DNA of 64,000 bases from Thermoplasmata archaeon (GTDB lineage: Archaea; Thermoplasmatota; Thermoplasmata; Lutacidiplasmatales; UBA184). The notes below the pieces were generated by a model. The model searched no databases and had not been told where the DNA came from. It worked only from the letters and a program-made list of their open reading frames with translations. Positions 51,191 to 59,800 of this stretch are shown piece after piece. Each line of letters starts with the position of its first letter. The first letter of the stretch is position 1. Both the position numbers and the translations under genes were made by a program. Where the stretch lies: NCBI GenBank assembly GCA_030038095.1, contig JASHPK010000060.1:1-64000 (forward strand), read 5' to 3'.

Positions 51191-53305
51191 ATGGCCGCGG
51201 AGGAGAGCGCCGGTCGGCGCCCGGGCGGCTGGCGCCTCGCGGACTCGACGTCCGCCTATCTCCGCAGCGCCGCCGGCCAGACGATCGACTGGCATCCCTG
51301 GGGCCCCGAGCCGTTCGAGATCGCGAAGCGGACCCGGCGTCCGATCCTGCTCGACATCGGCGCGTCCTGGTGCCACTGGTGCCACGTGATGGATGAAGGC
51401 ACCTACTCCGACCCCGAGGTCGCCCGTCTCCTGACCCAGAATTTCGTGGCTGTGAAGGTCGATCGCGACGAGCGTCCCGAGGTCGACCGACGGTATCAGC
51501 GCCAGGTCGGCGCGCTCACCGGGGAGGGCGGGTGGCCCCTCACCGGATTCCTGACCGCCGACGGCGCCGTGTTCCTCGGGGGGACGTACTTCCCCCCGAC
51601 CGACGGCCACGGGCGGCCCGGCTTCCGTCGCGTGCTCGAGGAGGTCGCCCGTCTCTGGCGGGAAGAACCCGAGCGGATCCAGCAGAACGCCCGGGCGATC
51701 CAGGAGGCGCTCGGCCGCCTGCGCTCCGCTCGGGAACGGGCACCGGCGGGTCTCGAAGGGTTCGTGGGCCAGGTCCGCTCCGCGCTCCTCGCGAGCTACG
51801 ATCCGGTCCATGGGGGCTTCGGCCTCGCCCCGAAGTTCCCGCACCCGACGGTCGTGTCGCTGCTTCTGTGGGACGGGTACGCGAATCGTTCTCCCGAGAG
51901 CGAGGCCCGGGCCCGCGAAACCCTGGAGCGGATGGCGGATGGGGGACTGTACGATCAGATCGGGGGCGGATTCCATCGCTACTCGGTCGACGAAGGCTGG
52001 CATGTCCCTCACTTCGAGAAGATGGGCGTCGACAACGCGGCGCTGCTCGGGGCGTACCTCGAGGGAATGCAGCGCTTCGCGAGCGACCGGTTCGAGGAGG
52101 TCGTTCGGGGAACGATTGGCTGGGTGCGCGAGAGCCTGGCCGACCCGGCGGGGGGGTTCGGGGCGAGCCAGGACGCCGACAACGCCCCGGGGGACGACGG
52201 GAACTACTTCACCTGGTCCCGCGCCGAACTCAAGTCGGTCCTCGAACCCGAGGAGCTCCGGCTCGTCAGCCGGTACTTCGGCCTAGGCACCGAGGGCCGG
52301 ATGCCGCACGACCCGGATCGGAACGTCCTCTACCGGCTGTTGCCGCTCGGGGAGGCCGCGGCGGGTCTCTCCCTGCCGGCCGGACCCCCGGCGGCGCTCG
52401 CGGGCGCGGTCGAGAAGATGCGAGCCGCGAGGGCGCTCCGCCGAGCTCCCGCGGTAGACCGCGCCCTCTACGCGGACATCAACGGACGGTTCATCGGCGC
52501 TTTCGCGAGGGCGGGGGCGGCCCTCGGAGACCCGACCGTCATCGCGGACGCGCGCCGGGCGGCCGACCGCTTCCTTCAGGGGGCCTACCGCCCCGGCCAC
52601 GGTGTCGCCCACCACCTCGAGCCGTCCGGCCCGACCGGCTTCGGTCTCCTCGAGGACCAGGTCGCCTTCGCCGGCGGTCTCCTCGAGCTCGCGGCCGTTC
52701 TCGCCGATCCGAAGTACCTCACGCCGGCGATCGACCTCCTCGAGGCGGTCGACCGGGAGTTCCGCGGGGAGGACGGGCTTCTGCGCGACCTGTGCCCGCG
52801 CCTCTACGACGGTCCCGCCCTGCCGGCGCTGTCGGAGCCTTCGTATCCGCTCGAGGACAGTCCGCACCTCTCGGCCAACGCCGGAGCGATGCTCGCCTTC
52901 CTGCGGTTGTCGGCCCTCGTCCACGACGAGAAGTGGCGGGAGAAGACGCTCGCGCTCCTCCCGCCGATCGTGGCCCGGATCGGCGGCGCGGGGGTGTTCG
53001 CCGCCGGGTCCGCGCTCGCCGCCGGGCTGACCTACACGGACCCGGTCTCCGTGGTCGTCGAAGGGAGCGGTCCGGGAGCGGCGGAGCTCGTCCGCGCCGC
53101 TCGTCGCTGCTGGCATCCGAGTCTCCTCGTGTTCGACGGACGTCCTCCCGCCCCATTCTCTCTGCCGGAGGAGATACCGGCCTCGACCTCCGGGCCCGAG
53201 GCCCGTGCCCTCGTCTGCTTCGCCCGCTCGTGCGCCCCGCCCGTGACGAAGGCGTCCGAGCTCGCGGCGGTGATCAGCTCGGCGGGACGGGACCGTCCCA
53301 ACTAG
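51191..53305 (+). CDS. Thioredoxin-domain protein of the YyaL/SPATA20 family
   Basis: A 704-residue protein. The N-terminal thioredoxin-like domain carries SWCHWCHVM near residues 59-67; GEGGWPLTGFLTADG and FLGGTYFPP follow. From about 190 on comes a (alpha/alpha)6-barrel of the six-hairpin glycosidase type (HGGFGLAPKFPHP, LYDQIGGGFHRYSVDEGWHVPHFEKM). Its reaction is not established in the family. ATG 51191 follows the box cgtaagagc (51162-51170). It stands alone between the proteasome operon and a convergent phosphoesterase. Confidence 0.9.
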   Translation: MAAEESAGRRPGGWRLADSTSAYLRSAAGQTIDWHPWGPEPFEIAKRTRRPILLDIGASWCHWCHVMDEGTYSDPEVARLLTQNFVAVKVDRDERPEVDRRYQRQVGALTGEGGWPLTGFLTADGAVFLGGTYFPPTDGHGRPGFRRVLEEVARLWREEPERIQQNARAIQEALGRLRSARERAPAGLEGFVGQVRSALLASYDPVHGGFGLAPKFPHPTVVSLLLWDGYANRSPESEARARETLERMADGGLYDQIGGGFHRYSVDEGWHVPHFEKMGVDNAALLGAYLEGMQRFASDRFEEVVRGTIGWVRESLADPAGGFGASQDADNAPGDDGNYFTWSRAELKSVLEPEELRLVSRYFGLGTEGRMPHDPDRNVLYRLLPLGEAAAGLSLPAGPPAALAGAVEKMRAARALRRAPAVDRALYADINGRFIGAFARAGAALGDPTVIADARRAADRFLQGAYRPGHGVAHHLEPSGPTGFGLLEDQVAFAGGLLELAAVLADPKYLTPAIDLLEAVDREFRGEDGLLRDLCPRLYDGPALPALSEPSYPLEDSPHLSANAGAMLAFLRLSALVHDEKWREKTLALLPPIVARIGGAGVFAAGSALAAGLTYTDPVSVVVEGSGPGAAELVRAARRCWHPSLLVFDGRPPAPFSLPEEIPASTSGPEARALVCFARSCAPPVTKASELAAVISSAGRDRPN

Positions 53306-54077
53306 GCAGGGCTCCGAGATCCGTTCCGTCGAGCAGGTACGCTCGGGGAACCCCGCCGGACAGGAACCGTCGGTACAGGAACGAACGGCTCCGCGCCGGG
53401 CGCGAGCGGTTCAAGGCCTCGGTGCCGGCGAGGGGATTGAACGCCGGCAGGATGACGATCTCCCGGGCCCGGAGCGCCGAGTGCTTACGTCGGCGTCGGG
53501 GGCCCGGGACCGGCGGCGGCAGCTCAAGGCGCACCCAGCACCGCCGCTTTCCGGACGGGTCGTCCCGCGTGGGCGCGAGTCGGAACCCCGGGTGCAGATG
53601 GCCCGCGACGAGGTGGGGCCGGCCCAGCACGGCGTTCGACGGCCAGCGGTGCCCGTGGAAGATCCCGACCCGGCCCCGCACGAGCCCGGACGGCGGGTGG
53701 ACCACGACCTCGCGCGGCAGGAAGCGGACCAGCCCCACGTCGTGGTTCCCGAGGACGACCTCGACCCGGAGGCCGGAGGAGAGAAGGTCGGAGAAGAACC
53801 GGAACACCACCGGGCGGAGCGCGGGGGGCGTCCCGACGATCGGATGCTTCACGTCCCCGGCAACGATCACGTCCCCCGCCGCGACCGAGCGCGCGGCCTC
53901 GATCACATCGGACGCGAGGCGTTCGGGAGCGCCCTCGGGAGGTCCGGCCGGCCGGTCGTGGGTCCCTCCAAGCCCGAGATGAAGGTCCGCGAGCACGATC
54001 GCCTTGGCCCGTTCGGCCCCCGACTCGTCCACGAGCAGGAGGGGGACGTCGGGGAGAGGGCGCAGGGGGCTCTCCAC
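53274..54077 (-). CDS. Archaeal metallophosphoesterase
   Basis: A 267-residue calcineurin-like phosphoesterase. The dinuclear metal motifs occur in order: LADLHLG, AGDVKHP, LGNHDVG, IFHGHRW and GHLHPGF. The family (COG1407 type) is linked to DNA repair contexts in archaea, but the substrate is unknown. The start is GTG 54077; a box (cgctaaccc, minus strand, about 54102-54110) lies 25-33 bases upstream. The stop overlaps the thioredoxin-domain gene by 32 bases (convergent). Confidence 0.88.
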   Translation of the reverse strand: MESPLRPLPDVPLLLVDESGAERAKAIVLADLHLGLGGTHDRPAGPPEGAPERLASDVIEAARSVAAGDVIVAGDVKHPIVGTPPALRPVVFRFFSDLLSSGLRVEVVLGNHDVGLVRFLPREVVVHPPSGLVRGRVGIFHGHRWPSNAVLGRPHLVAGHLHPGFRLAPTRDDPSGKRRCWVRLELPPPVPGPRRRRKHSALRAREIVILPAFNPLAGTEALNRSRPARSRSFLYRRFLSGGVPRAYLLDGTDLGALPSWDGPVPPS

Positions 54078-54166
54078 GGCCCCCGAGAGGGGCGGGTGGG
54101 GTTAGCGATTGCGCGGGACTGGGGCGGGGAACATCGACGCCCCTCCGAGGAAGCGAACCGTTCCTA

Positions 54167-54175
54167 TTTATATAC
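54167..54175 (+). promoter_or_regulatory. TATA box of the HTH regulator gene
   Basis: tttatatac, 32-40 bases before ATG 54207, the most A/T-rich stretch of this region. Confidence 0.6.
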
Positions 54176-54206
54176 GAGCGATAACTCAAATCCGGCGGGG
54201 GCGTCG

Positions 54207-55208
54207 ATGCCGCGATCTCGGGAGGGCTGGATCGACCAGATCCGGCAGATGCTCGAGCGGTCGGGGTTCTACGTCGCGGACACGCGCGGGGTCCGGCCGT
54301 CGAGCTTCGACCTCGCCGCGCGCCGGGACGCGACCCTCCTCCTCGTGAAGGTGCTCAAGAACATCGACGCGCTCGACGCCGAGGAGGCGCGCCGCCTCCT
54401 CGAGCTCGGGGACCTTTTCCCCGCGATCGTCCTTGTGATCGGGCAGACCTCGGGGGCCTCCGAGCTCGAGGCCGGGGTCGTCTACACGCGCTACGGCGTG
54501 CCGATCATCACCGACGAGACGTTCCAGGAGTACCTGGAGAAGGCGCTCCCCCCGTTCCTCTACGCGAGCCCCGGGGGTACCTTCGCCCGGATCGACGGCG
54601 CCCGGCTCCATCTCCTCCGCCTCGAGCGGCAGCTCTCCCTCGGGACCCTGGCGGCGATCGCGGGCGTGTCCCGCCGGGCGATCCAGCTGTACGAGGACGG
54701 GGCCGGCGCCGAGGCGAGCGTGATCGACCGGATCGAAGAGTACCTGGGCGAACCGATCGTGCGGCCGATCGACCTGTTCGAGCTCCCGGACCGGGCGACT
54801 CCCGCGAACGAGGGCGAGGAGGCTCCGAGCGGCGAGGAGACCGGTGCCCCGCGCCGGGGACGCTCGGCCCCGCGGCCCACGGGCGACTCCCTCCGGGACG
54901 GGGTCCTCGAGCAGCTCGACGGGATGGGCCTCGAGGTGGTCGTAACGGTACGGGCCCCGTTCGACGCGTTCACGCGGACGCCCGAGATCCTGCTCACGGC
55001 CATGGGGAGCCTGCGGAGCGCGCTCCACCGGGCGCAGGTCCTTCACGGGCTCGCCCGCGTCTCGGAGGGCCACGCCATGTTCGTGGTGCGGGAGCCGTTC
55101 CATCGTCCCTCGATCGCCGGACTCCCCATCCTCAACGTCACCGAGCTGCGCCGCCACCGGGATCGGGACGACCTCCTCACCGAGATCTCGGAGCGGGAAG
55201 GCCCGTGA
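54207..55208 (+). CDS. Archaeal HTH-type transcriptional regulator
   Basis: A 333-residue protein of the archaeal putative HTH regulator family (COG1395 type). The N-terminal domain (about 1-120) is alpha/beta with SFDLAARRDATLLLVKVLKN. The Cro/C1-type HTH is LSLGTLAAIAGVSRRAIQLYEDG around 145-168. An acidic linker with EEAPSGEETG precedes a C-terminal domain ending VTELRRHRDRDDLL. Regulated genes are unknown. ATG 54207 comes after the TATA box at 54167. Overlaps the next gene (GTGA), so the two act from one transcript. Confidence 0.88.
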   Translation: MPRSREGWIDQIRQMLERSGFYVADTRGVRPSSFDLAARRDATLLLVKVLKNIDALDAEEARRLLELGDLFPAIVLVIGQTSGASELEAGVVYTRYGVPIITDETFQEYLEKALPPFLYASPGGTFARIDGARLHLLRLERQLSLGTLAAIAGVSRRAIQLYEDGAGAEASVIDRIEEYLGEPIVRPIDLFELPDRATPANEGEEAPSGEETGAPRRGRSAPRPTGDSLRDGVLEQLDGMGLEVVVTVRAPFDAFTRTPEILLTAMGSLRSALHRAQVLHGLARVSEGHAMFVVREPFHRPSIAGLPILNVTELRRHRDRDDLLTEISEREGP

Positions 55209-55858
55209 TCTCCGCCCGGATCGCGCACGACGGCGACCTCCTCCTGATTGCCCCGGTGCGGGGGCTCGCGAGCGAGGCGGATCGGCTCCTCGCCGAGCTC
55301 GAGGCGTACGGCCCGACGGTCGTCGGATTCGGTCTGTCTCCCGAGGAGCTCCGGGGGCTCACCGAGTACTTCGTCCGGGCCGACGCCGAGCCGGTCGTGC
55401 CGCTCACCGGCAACGAAACGGCGGAGGTCCGGGGGCTCGTGCGGTTCGGCGAGGCGCGGGTGCCGAACCCGGCGACGGTGGAGGGCCTGCGCTGGGCCGC
55501 GGCCCGGTCGCTCCCGGCCGAACCGCTCGACCCGAGCGACGACCGGGCCGCGAGCCTTTTTGCCGAGCACATCGGCTACGTCGAGCTGGTGCGCCGGACG
55601 GTGCGCGAGCGCCGCGTCGCGCGGAACCCCCCGACCCCGTCCACGCCCGACGAGTTCGCCCTCGCCTGGGACCGGGAGATCGCCCGCGGCGCCGGCTCGA
55701 GGGCGCTCGCCACCGCGCGGAACCGACACCTCGTCCGTCAGGCCCGGGCGCTCGTCGAGCGCGGGGGCCGCGTCGCGGTGGTGGTCGACCGAGAGCGGTT
55801 CGACGGGGTGCGCGGGCTCTTTGAGGGCCCCCTGCCGCCCGAGATGGGCGACGCCTGA
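55205..55858 (+). CDS. Uncharacterised protein with TraB-like C-terminus
   Basis: A 217-residue soluble protein, translationally coupled to the HTH regulator by a GTGA overlap. The C-terminal stretch ATARNRHLVRQ followed by GRVAVVVDRERFDGV resembles the DRN-xH ... VVVGDAHV end of TraB-family proteins (compare the gene at 18.6 kb), but the His of the last motif is missing and the N-terminal GxxH motif is GFGLSPEEL here. So it is either a degenerate relative or a chance likeness. Function unknown. Confidence 0.75.
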   Translation: MISARIAHDGDLLLIAPVRGLASEADRLLAELEAYGPTVVGFGLSPEELRGLTEYFVRADAEPVVPLTGNETAEVRGLVRFGEARVPNPATVEGLRWAAARSLPAEPLDPSDDRAASLFAEHIGYVELVRRTVRERRVARNPPTPSTPDEFALAWDREIARGAGSRALATARNRHLVRQARALVERGGRVAVVVDRERFDGVRGLFEGPLPPEMGDA

Positions 55859-55888
55859 GCTCGGAAACGGCGCGGACCCTTCGCGCGT

Positions 55889-56431
55889 CTAGTCCTCGCG
55901 GGCGAGGATCCGCTCGAGCATCGCGCGCGCGTTCCGGCGGAACTCCTCGAGGCTCCCCTCGTTGACCAGCATCCCGTCCGTCAGCGCGAAGGCGTTCCCG
56001 ATCCCCCACTTGAGCTCGCGGCGGTCCCGATCGTAGAAGTCCTGGAGCGCCGCCCCGTCATCGTTCCGCCCGCGCGCGGTCATCCGGGCGTGCCGCGTCT
56101 CGGGGGAAGCGAAGATGCCGAGCACGAAGAGGTCGCCGAAGTGGTGGCGAAAGACCGTCACCTCGCTGTCGGAGCGGCAGCCGTCGACGAGCATTCGGGT
56201 CTCGGTCAGCTTCGGGAGGGCCCGCTGCGCCCAGATCGCCGGGCCGTGCCGATCGCGTTCCTCCGAAGCGACGCGGCCGACGTTCGCCGCGGTGAGCGGC
56301 AGGCCCCGCCGTCGGGTCTCGTCGCGGACGAGGTCGCCCATCTTGAGGGTCGCGAGGCCCATCGAGCGCGCGACGGTCACGAGCTCGTCCTTGCCCGAAC
56401 CGGGCATGCCGACTGTGACGATGAGTTTCAT
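55889..56431 (-). CDS. P-loop nucleotide kinase-like protein (UPF0200/dephospho-CoA-kinase-like)
   Basis: A 180-residue NMP-kinase-fold protein. Walker A is GMPGSGKDE near residues 8-16. A LID-type Arg-rich segment (RHARMTARGRNDD) and a region KMGDLVRDETRRRGLPLT that resembles the archaeal UPF0200 family are seen. The phosphate acceptor is unknown; archaeal dephospho-CoA kinase is a different protein, so that name would be a guess. ATG 56431 overlaps the stop of the coiled-coil gene (ATGA), so they are coupled. Confidence 0.83.
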   Translation of the reverse strand: MKLIVTVGMPGSGKDELVTVARSMGLATLKMGDLVRDETRRRGLPLTAANVGRVASEERDRHGPAIWAQRALPKLTETRMLVDGCRSDSEVTVFRHHFGDLFVLGIFASPETRHARMTARGRNDDGAALQDFYDRDRRELKWGIGNAFALTDGMLVNEGSLEEFRRNARAMLERILARED

Positions 56432-57051
56432 GGGGAGCGTTGGGGCGAGTCGGACGTCCCCGCCGACGCCGCCGCCCCGGATTTCAAGTGGGCCGCGACG
56501 TCCGTCTCGGTGACGAGCTGGAGCCGGTCCGCCCGCTGGCGATAGGCGGCCGCCTCCTGCTCGGCGAGCCGTGCGACTTCGTGGTATCGATCGACCTTTA
56601 CCTTGAGCTCCGCGGTCTTCTGGGTCTTGGTCGCTGCGCGCAGCTCGAGGGCCCGCGCCTTCTGCTGGCGGTCGACGACCTTCTGTTGCATCTTGCGCAC
56701 GCGATAATGCAGGTTCGTCACGTCCGAACCGATCGCCGTGCCCCCGGGACGGTTGGTCGCGGCTTCGATGTCGCGCTCGTGCTGCTTGATCTCCTGCTCG
56801 ATCTCGGGGATCTCGGCGAGCACCCGCTGGCTCTTCTCCCGCAGGAGCGTCGCCTGATGCCGCAGCTTCTCGATCCGGGTGTTGAGACGCGCGACCCGCT
56901 GCTGCGCCCGCGCGGCCGCCCGGTCGTGCCGGGCCGCCAATTCCCGGAGCTTCGTGATGTCCGCGTACTGCTGCCCGATCCAGCGGGATTGGCGGGCCGC
57001 GAGCGGAGTGGCGGGGGCCGAGGGAGGGAGGTTGCCGCCGCCGGTCGCCAT
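56428..57051 (-). CDS. Coiled-coil protein
   Basis: A 207-residue protein that is almost wholly helical: heptad-rich, Gln/Arg/Glu/Lys-rich from about 30 to 185, with short Pro/Ala/Ser ends. The centre (NRPGGTAIGSDVTNLHYRV) is a likely break between two coils. No family recognised; it may be a structural or SMC-like partner. ATG 57051 has the box gatatatg 25-32 bases upstream (57076-57083). Coupled to the downstream kinase by the ATGA overlap. Confidence 0.78.
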   Translation of the reverse strand: MATGGGNLPPSAPATPLAARQSRWIGQQYADITKLRELAARHDRAAARAQQRVARLNTRIEKLRHQATLLREKSQRVLAEIPEIEQEIKQHERDIEAATNRPGGTAIGSDVTNLHYRVRKMQQKVVDRQQKARALELRAATKTQKTAELKVKVDRYHEVARLAEQEAAAYRQRADRLQLVTETDVAAHLKSGAAASAGTSDSPQRSP

Positions 57052-57075
57052 TGGAGAGATGTTACCGGTCCGCGA

Positions 57076-57083
57076 GATATATG
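57076..57083 (-). promoter_or_regulatory. TATA box of the coiled-coil/kinase operon
   Basis: catatatc on the minus strand, 25-32 bases before ATG 57051. Confidence 0.65.
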
Positions 57084-57119
57084 AGTTCCTTCCGGCCGGC
57101 GGAGGGGGTCGACCGAGCG

Positions 57120-58625
57120 CTAGGCCCGGGCCGGCCACGGTAGGAGGAGCGCCGGCGCGATTCGGCCGGCGAGCTCGCCGACGGGCCACCGGCTCTGGGT
57201 CCGCCCGTCGCGTTCGCGCAGGGTGACCGTGCCGTGCTCCGGGCCGGTCCCCACCGTACCCCCGTCGACGGTGACGCAGAACGGCGTCCCCGCCTCGTCC
57301 ATCCGCGCGTAGCGCTTGCCGATCGTCCCGGTGTCGTCGTACCCGACCGGGATCCCGTGCGCCGCGAGGTCGTTCGCGATCCGTACGGCCTCGCTCCCGT
57401 GCTCCTTCGGGATGAGGGGGAATACGCCGACCGCGACCGGCGCGAGGTACGGCGGGAGCCGCCAGACCGTCCGCTCCCCGTCCTTCGCGATCAGCAGATC
57501 GGCCGTCGCCCAGACGTTCCGGTCGACGCCGAACGTCAGTTCGAGGACGTGGGGCAGGACCCGGGTCCCGCCGGTGAGCGTGACCGTGAAGTCCTTGCCC
57601 GCTCCCTGCCCGTGGCGGGTCAGGTCGTAGTCGCCCCGGTAGTGCACCGCCCCGAGTTCCTTGTAGCCGGCAAGGCTCTCCACGTGGACCTCGATGTCGA
57701 ACTGGATCCGGTTGTAGAAGGCGCGCTCCGTGTCCGATTTCTCGAAGAAGCGGATCCGGTCCCCCGGATACCGCAGCACATCGCGGAAGAACCGGAACGT
57801 GTGGACCATGTGGTAGACGTAGAACTCCGGGAGGTTCCCCTTCCCCACGAGCTCCGCGGCCGTCACCCACTCGGGGCTCTCCTCCCCGGCCTCGCGTCGC
57901 GGCACCCGGAGGACCGGGAGCCGCTCCTCGCGCACGGCGTCGAACGGCACGGGAAGTCCCCGGGGATCGAAGAAGATCTGCAGTTCCGCCTGCGTGAAGG
58001 CACGCAGGCGGAACAGGACCTGGCGGGGCGCGATCTCGTTCCGGTACGCCTTCCCGACCACCGCGATCCCGAGGGGGAGCGCGTGGCGGCCGACGTCCCA
58101 CATGCGGGCGAAGGCGAGGTAGCTCGATTGGGCGGTCTCGGGCCGCAGGTACGCGCGCTCGTGGCCGGTGACGCCGTAGTCGAGGCCGAACATCAGATTG
58201 AACGGCGGCGGGACGGACAGTTCGCTCGAGCCGCAGTGGGGGCAGTGGACCCGGTTCGCGTGCACGATCGCGGCGATCTCCGCGGCGGTGAGCCCGTCAA
58301 CTCCGTCGGGACGGATCTTCTCGAGGACCGTGTCGGCCCGGAACGCAGAATGGCAGGCGTCGCACACGACCTCGGGGTCGGTGAAATTCTCAAGGTGCCC
58401 CGAGGCCCGGACGACCGCTTCGGGCAGGATCTCCGCCGGGTCGATGAGGTAGTAGTCGTTCGACAGGCCGAGGAACCAGGTCGTCCACGCCTCCTCGATT
58501 CGGCGCTTCAGGCGCGCCCCGAGGGGGCCGTAGTCGTAGAGGCCCTGCGCCCCCCCGTAGATCTCCGCGGTCGGCCACAATACGCCGCGGCGGCGCAACA
58601 GCGCGAACAGCTCGTCGCTCTTCAT
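57120..58625 (-). CDS. glyS: Glycyl-tRNA synthetase (alpha2 type)
   Basis: Charges tRNA-Gly; class II, 501 residues, archaeal/eukaryotic dimeric type. The N-terminal RRRGVLWPTAEIYGG and LYDYGPLG block, zinc-like pairs VCDAC and CPHCGS, motif 2 (FRLRAFTQAELQIFF) and motif 3 near the C-terminal domain, and the anticodon-binding domain are visible. It starts at ATG 58625; its start overlaps the stop of the amidohydrolase gene (ATGA). Confidence 0.95.
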   Translation of the reverse strand: MKSDELFALLRRRGVLWPTAEIYGGAQGLYDYGPLGARLKRRIEEAWTTWFLGLSNDYYLIDPAEILPEAVVRASGHLENFTDPEVVCDACHSAFRADTVLEKIRPDGVDGLTAAEIAAIVHANRVHCPHCGSSELSVPPPFNLMFGLDYGVTGHERAYLRPETAQSSYLAFARMWDVGRHALPLGIAVVGKAYRNEIAPRQVLFRLRAFTQAELQIFFDPRGLPVPFDAVREERLPVLRVPRREAGEESPEWVTAAELVGKGNLPEFYVYHMVHTFRFFRDVLRYPGDRIRFFEKSDTERAFYNRIQFDIEVHVESLAGYKELGAVHYRGDYDLTRHGQGAGKDFTVTLTGGTRVLPHVLELTFGVDRNVWATADLLIAKDGERTVWRLPPYLAPVAVGVFPLIPKEHGSEAVRIANDLAAHGIPVGYDDTGTIGKRYARMDEAGTPFCVTVDGGTVGTGPEHGTVTLRERDGRTQSRWPVGELAGRIAPALLLPWPARA

Positions 58626-59716
58626 GCTCCGCCCTGGGGTGGCGCGCGGCGGGTCCCGAACCGGAGGATAAGGTGTTCGGTGGTTCGGGTTACCACCTGG
58701 TAGGCCGGATCGTCCGAGGGGAGCCGGAGAACGAGCGGGCGCACCTCGGTCCCGGGAGCGACGCGGGCCGCCCCGGGCACGCCGAGCCATTTCCACGGCT
58801 CGACGAGCGCCGCGCCGGCGAGATAGAGTGCCGATACCGGTCGGTGGCGCAGGCGGCTCCCCACGTAGGCGAACTCGAGCTCCCGCCAGATGGACGGCGA
58901 GTGGAACATCGCGTTGTCCGTCCCGAGGAAGAGCGTGACCCCGAGCCGCTCCATCGCTCGGAGGTCGGGCTGTCGGCCGAACAGGGCGTTCGATCGGGGG
59001 CACACCGCGACGGGGACGCCGGCCCGCTCTACGGCAGCGAGGTCGTCCCGGGTGGCCTCGGTCAGGTGGACCAGGAGGTCGGGCCGGGGCTCGAGGTAGG
59101 CGGTCGGGTCCTCCCGCGCCGCCTCGCTCGCGTGGAGCGCGAACGGCTTGCGTCGGGTCCGGCAGGCACGCGCGACGGCCCGGCGCGTCTCTACGGTCTC
59201 ATCGCGAGCGCTCGAGAGCCCGATCCCGTCCGCGACCCGCAGGACCTCCGCGAGCTCGTCTCGGTCGATCGGACGAGCCAGAGGGCGGCCGAGGATCACC
59301 GTCCGGACCCCCGAGGCGCGGGCCGCCGACCTCAGCAGTCGCACGCCGTCGCGGCCTTCCTCCCGGAAGTCGATCGTGACCGCGACCCCGGCGCGCTGCA
59401 TCCGAGCGAGCGCAGCCCGCATCGCGCGGATCTTTTCCGATGGCGGCGTCGTGGCGAGCAGCCGGAACTTGTATCCGTGCGGGGGCTGGACGAGCCGCGC
59501 GAGGGGACCGGGCGGGGGTTCGCGCGTCGACATCGCGTCCCCGAGATGGGTGTGACCGTTGACGGGGGACGGGATGACGATCCCCGAGATTCGGCGCTCC
59601 CGTCCGTGCGAGGAGTCGGTGCCCCGCGCTCCGGTCTCGACCACGCGGCCCTCGCGGAGGCGGACATACGCGGCCCGGGGCCCGTCGGCGTCCAGGATCG
59701 CCCCCTCGACCAGCAT
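58622..59716 (-). CDS. Amidohydrolase-family deaminase/chlorohydrolase-like enzyme
   Basis: A 364-residue metal-dependent hydrolase. The metal motifs occur in order: PSPVNGHTHLGD, ALHASE, LLVHLTEA and FLGTDNAM. The style resembles TrzN/SsnA/MtaD proteins that deaminate purine-type or S-adenosyl derivatives, but the substrate is unclear. ATG 59716 follows the box ccttaaggg (minus strand, about 59741-59749). Coupled to glyS. Deaminase, chlorohydrolase and imidazolonepropionase-like roles are all possible. Confidence 0.84.
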   Translation of the reverse strand: MLVEGAILDADGPRAAYVRLREGRVVETGARGTDSSHGRERRISGIVIPSPVNGHTHLGDAMSTREPPPGPLARLVQPPHGYKFRLLATTPPSEKIRAMRAALARMQRAGVAVTIDFREEGRDGVRLLRSAARASGVRTVILGRPLARPIDRDELAEVLRVADGIGLSSARDETVETRRAVARACRTRRKPFALHASEAAREDPTAYLEPRPDLLVHLTEATRDDLAAVERAGVPVAVCPRSNALFGRQPDLRAMERLGVTLFLGTDNAMFHSPSIWRELEFAYVGSRLRHRPVSALYLAGAALVEPWKWLGVPGAARVAPGTEVRPLVLRLPSDDPAYQVVTRTTEHLILRFGTRRAPPQGGA

Positions 59717-59800
59717 GGGCGCCGAAGCAGGGCGCTCGGCCCTTAAGGGGGAGGGGCGCCCCTCCCGAAGGGCTATCCGACCCGACGGCTCGGGGCGAGG

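Noticed and set aside
55889-56431. Naming the P-loop kinase dephospho-CoA kinase
   Set aside because: The fold is similar, but the archaeal enzyme for that step belongs to another family and no substrate motif supports the name.
57120-59003. Long N-terminal extension of glycyl-tRNA synthetase (start at 59003)
   Set aside because: The extra 126 codons lie inside the amidohydrolase gene in another frame; ATG 58625 with an ATGA overlap fits the family start.
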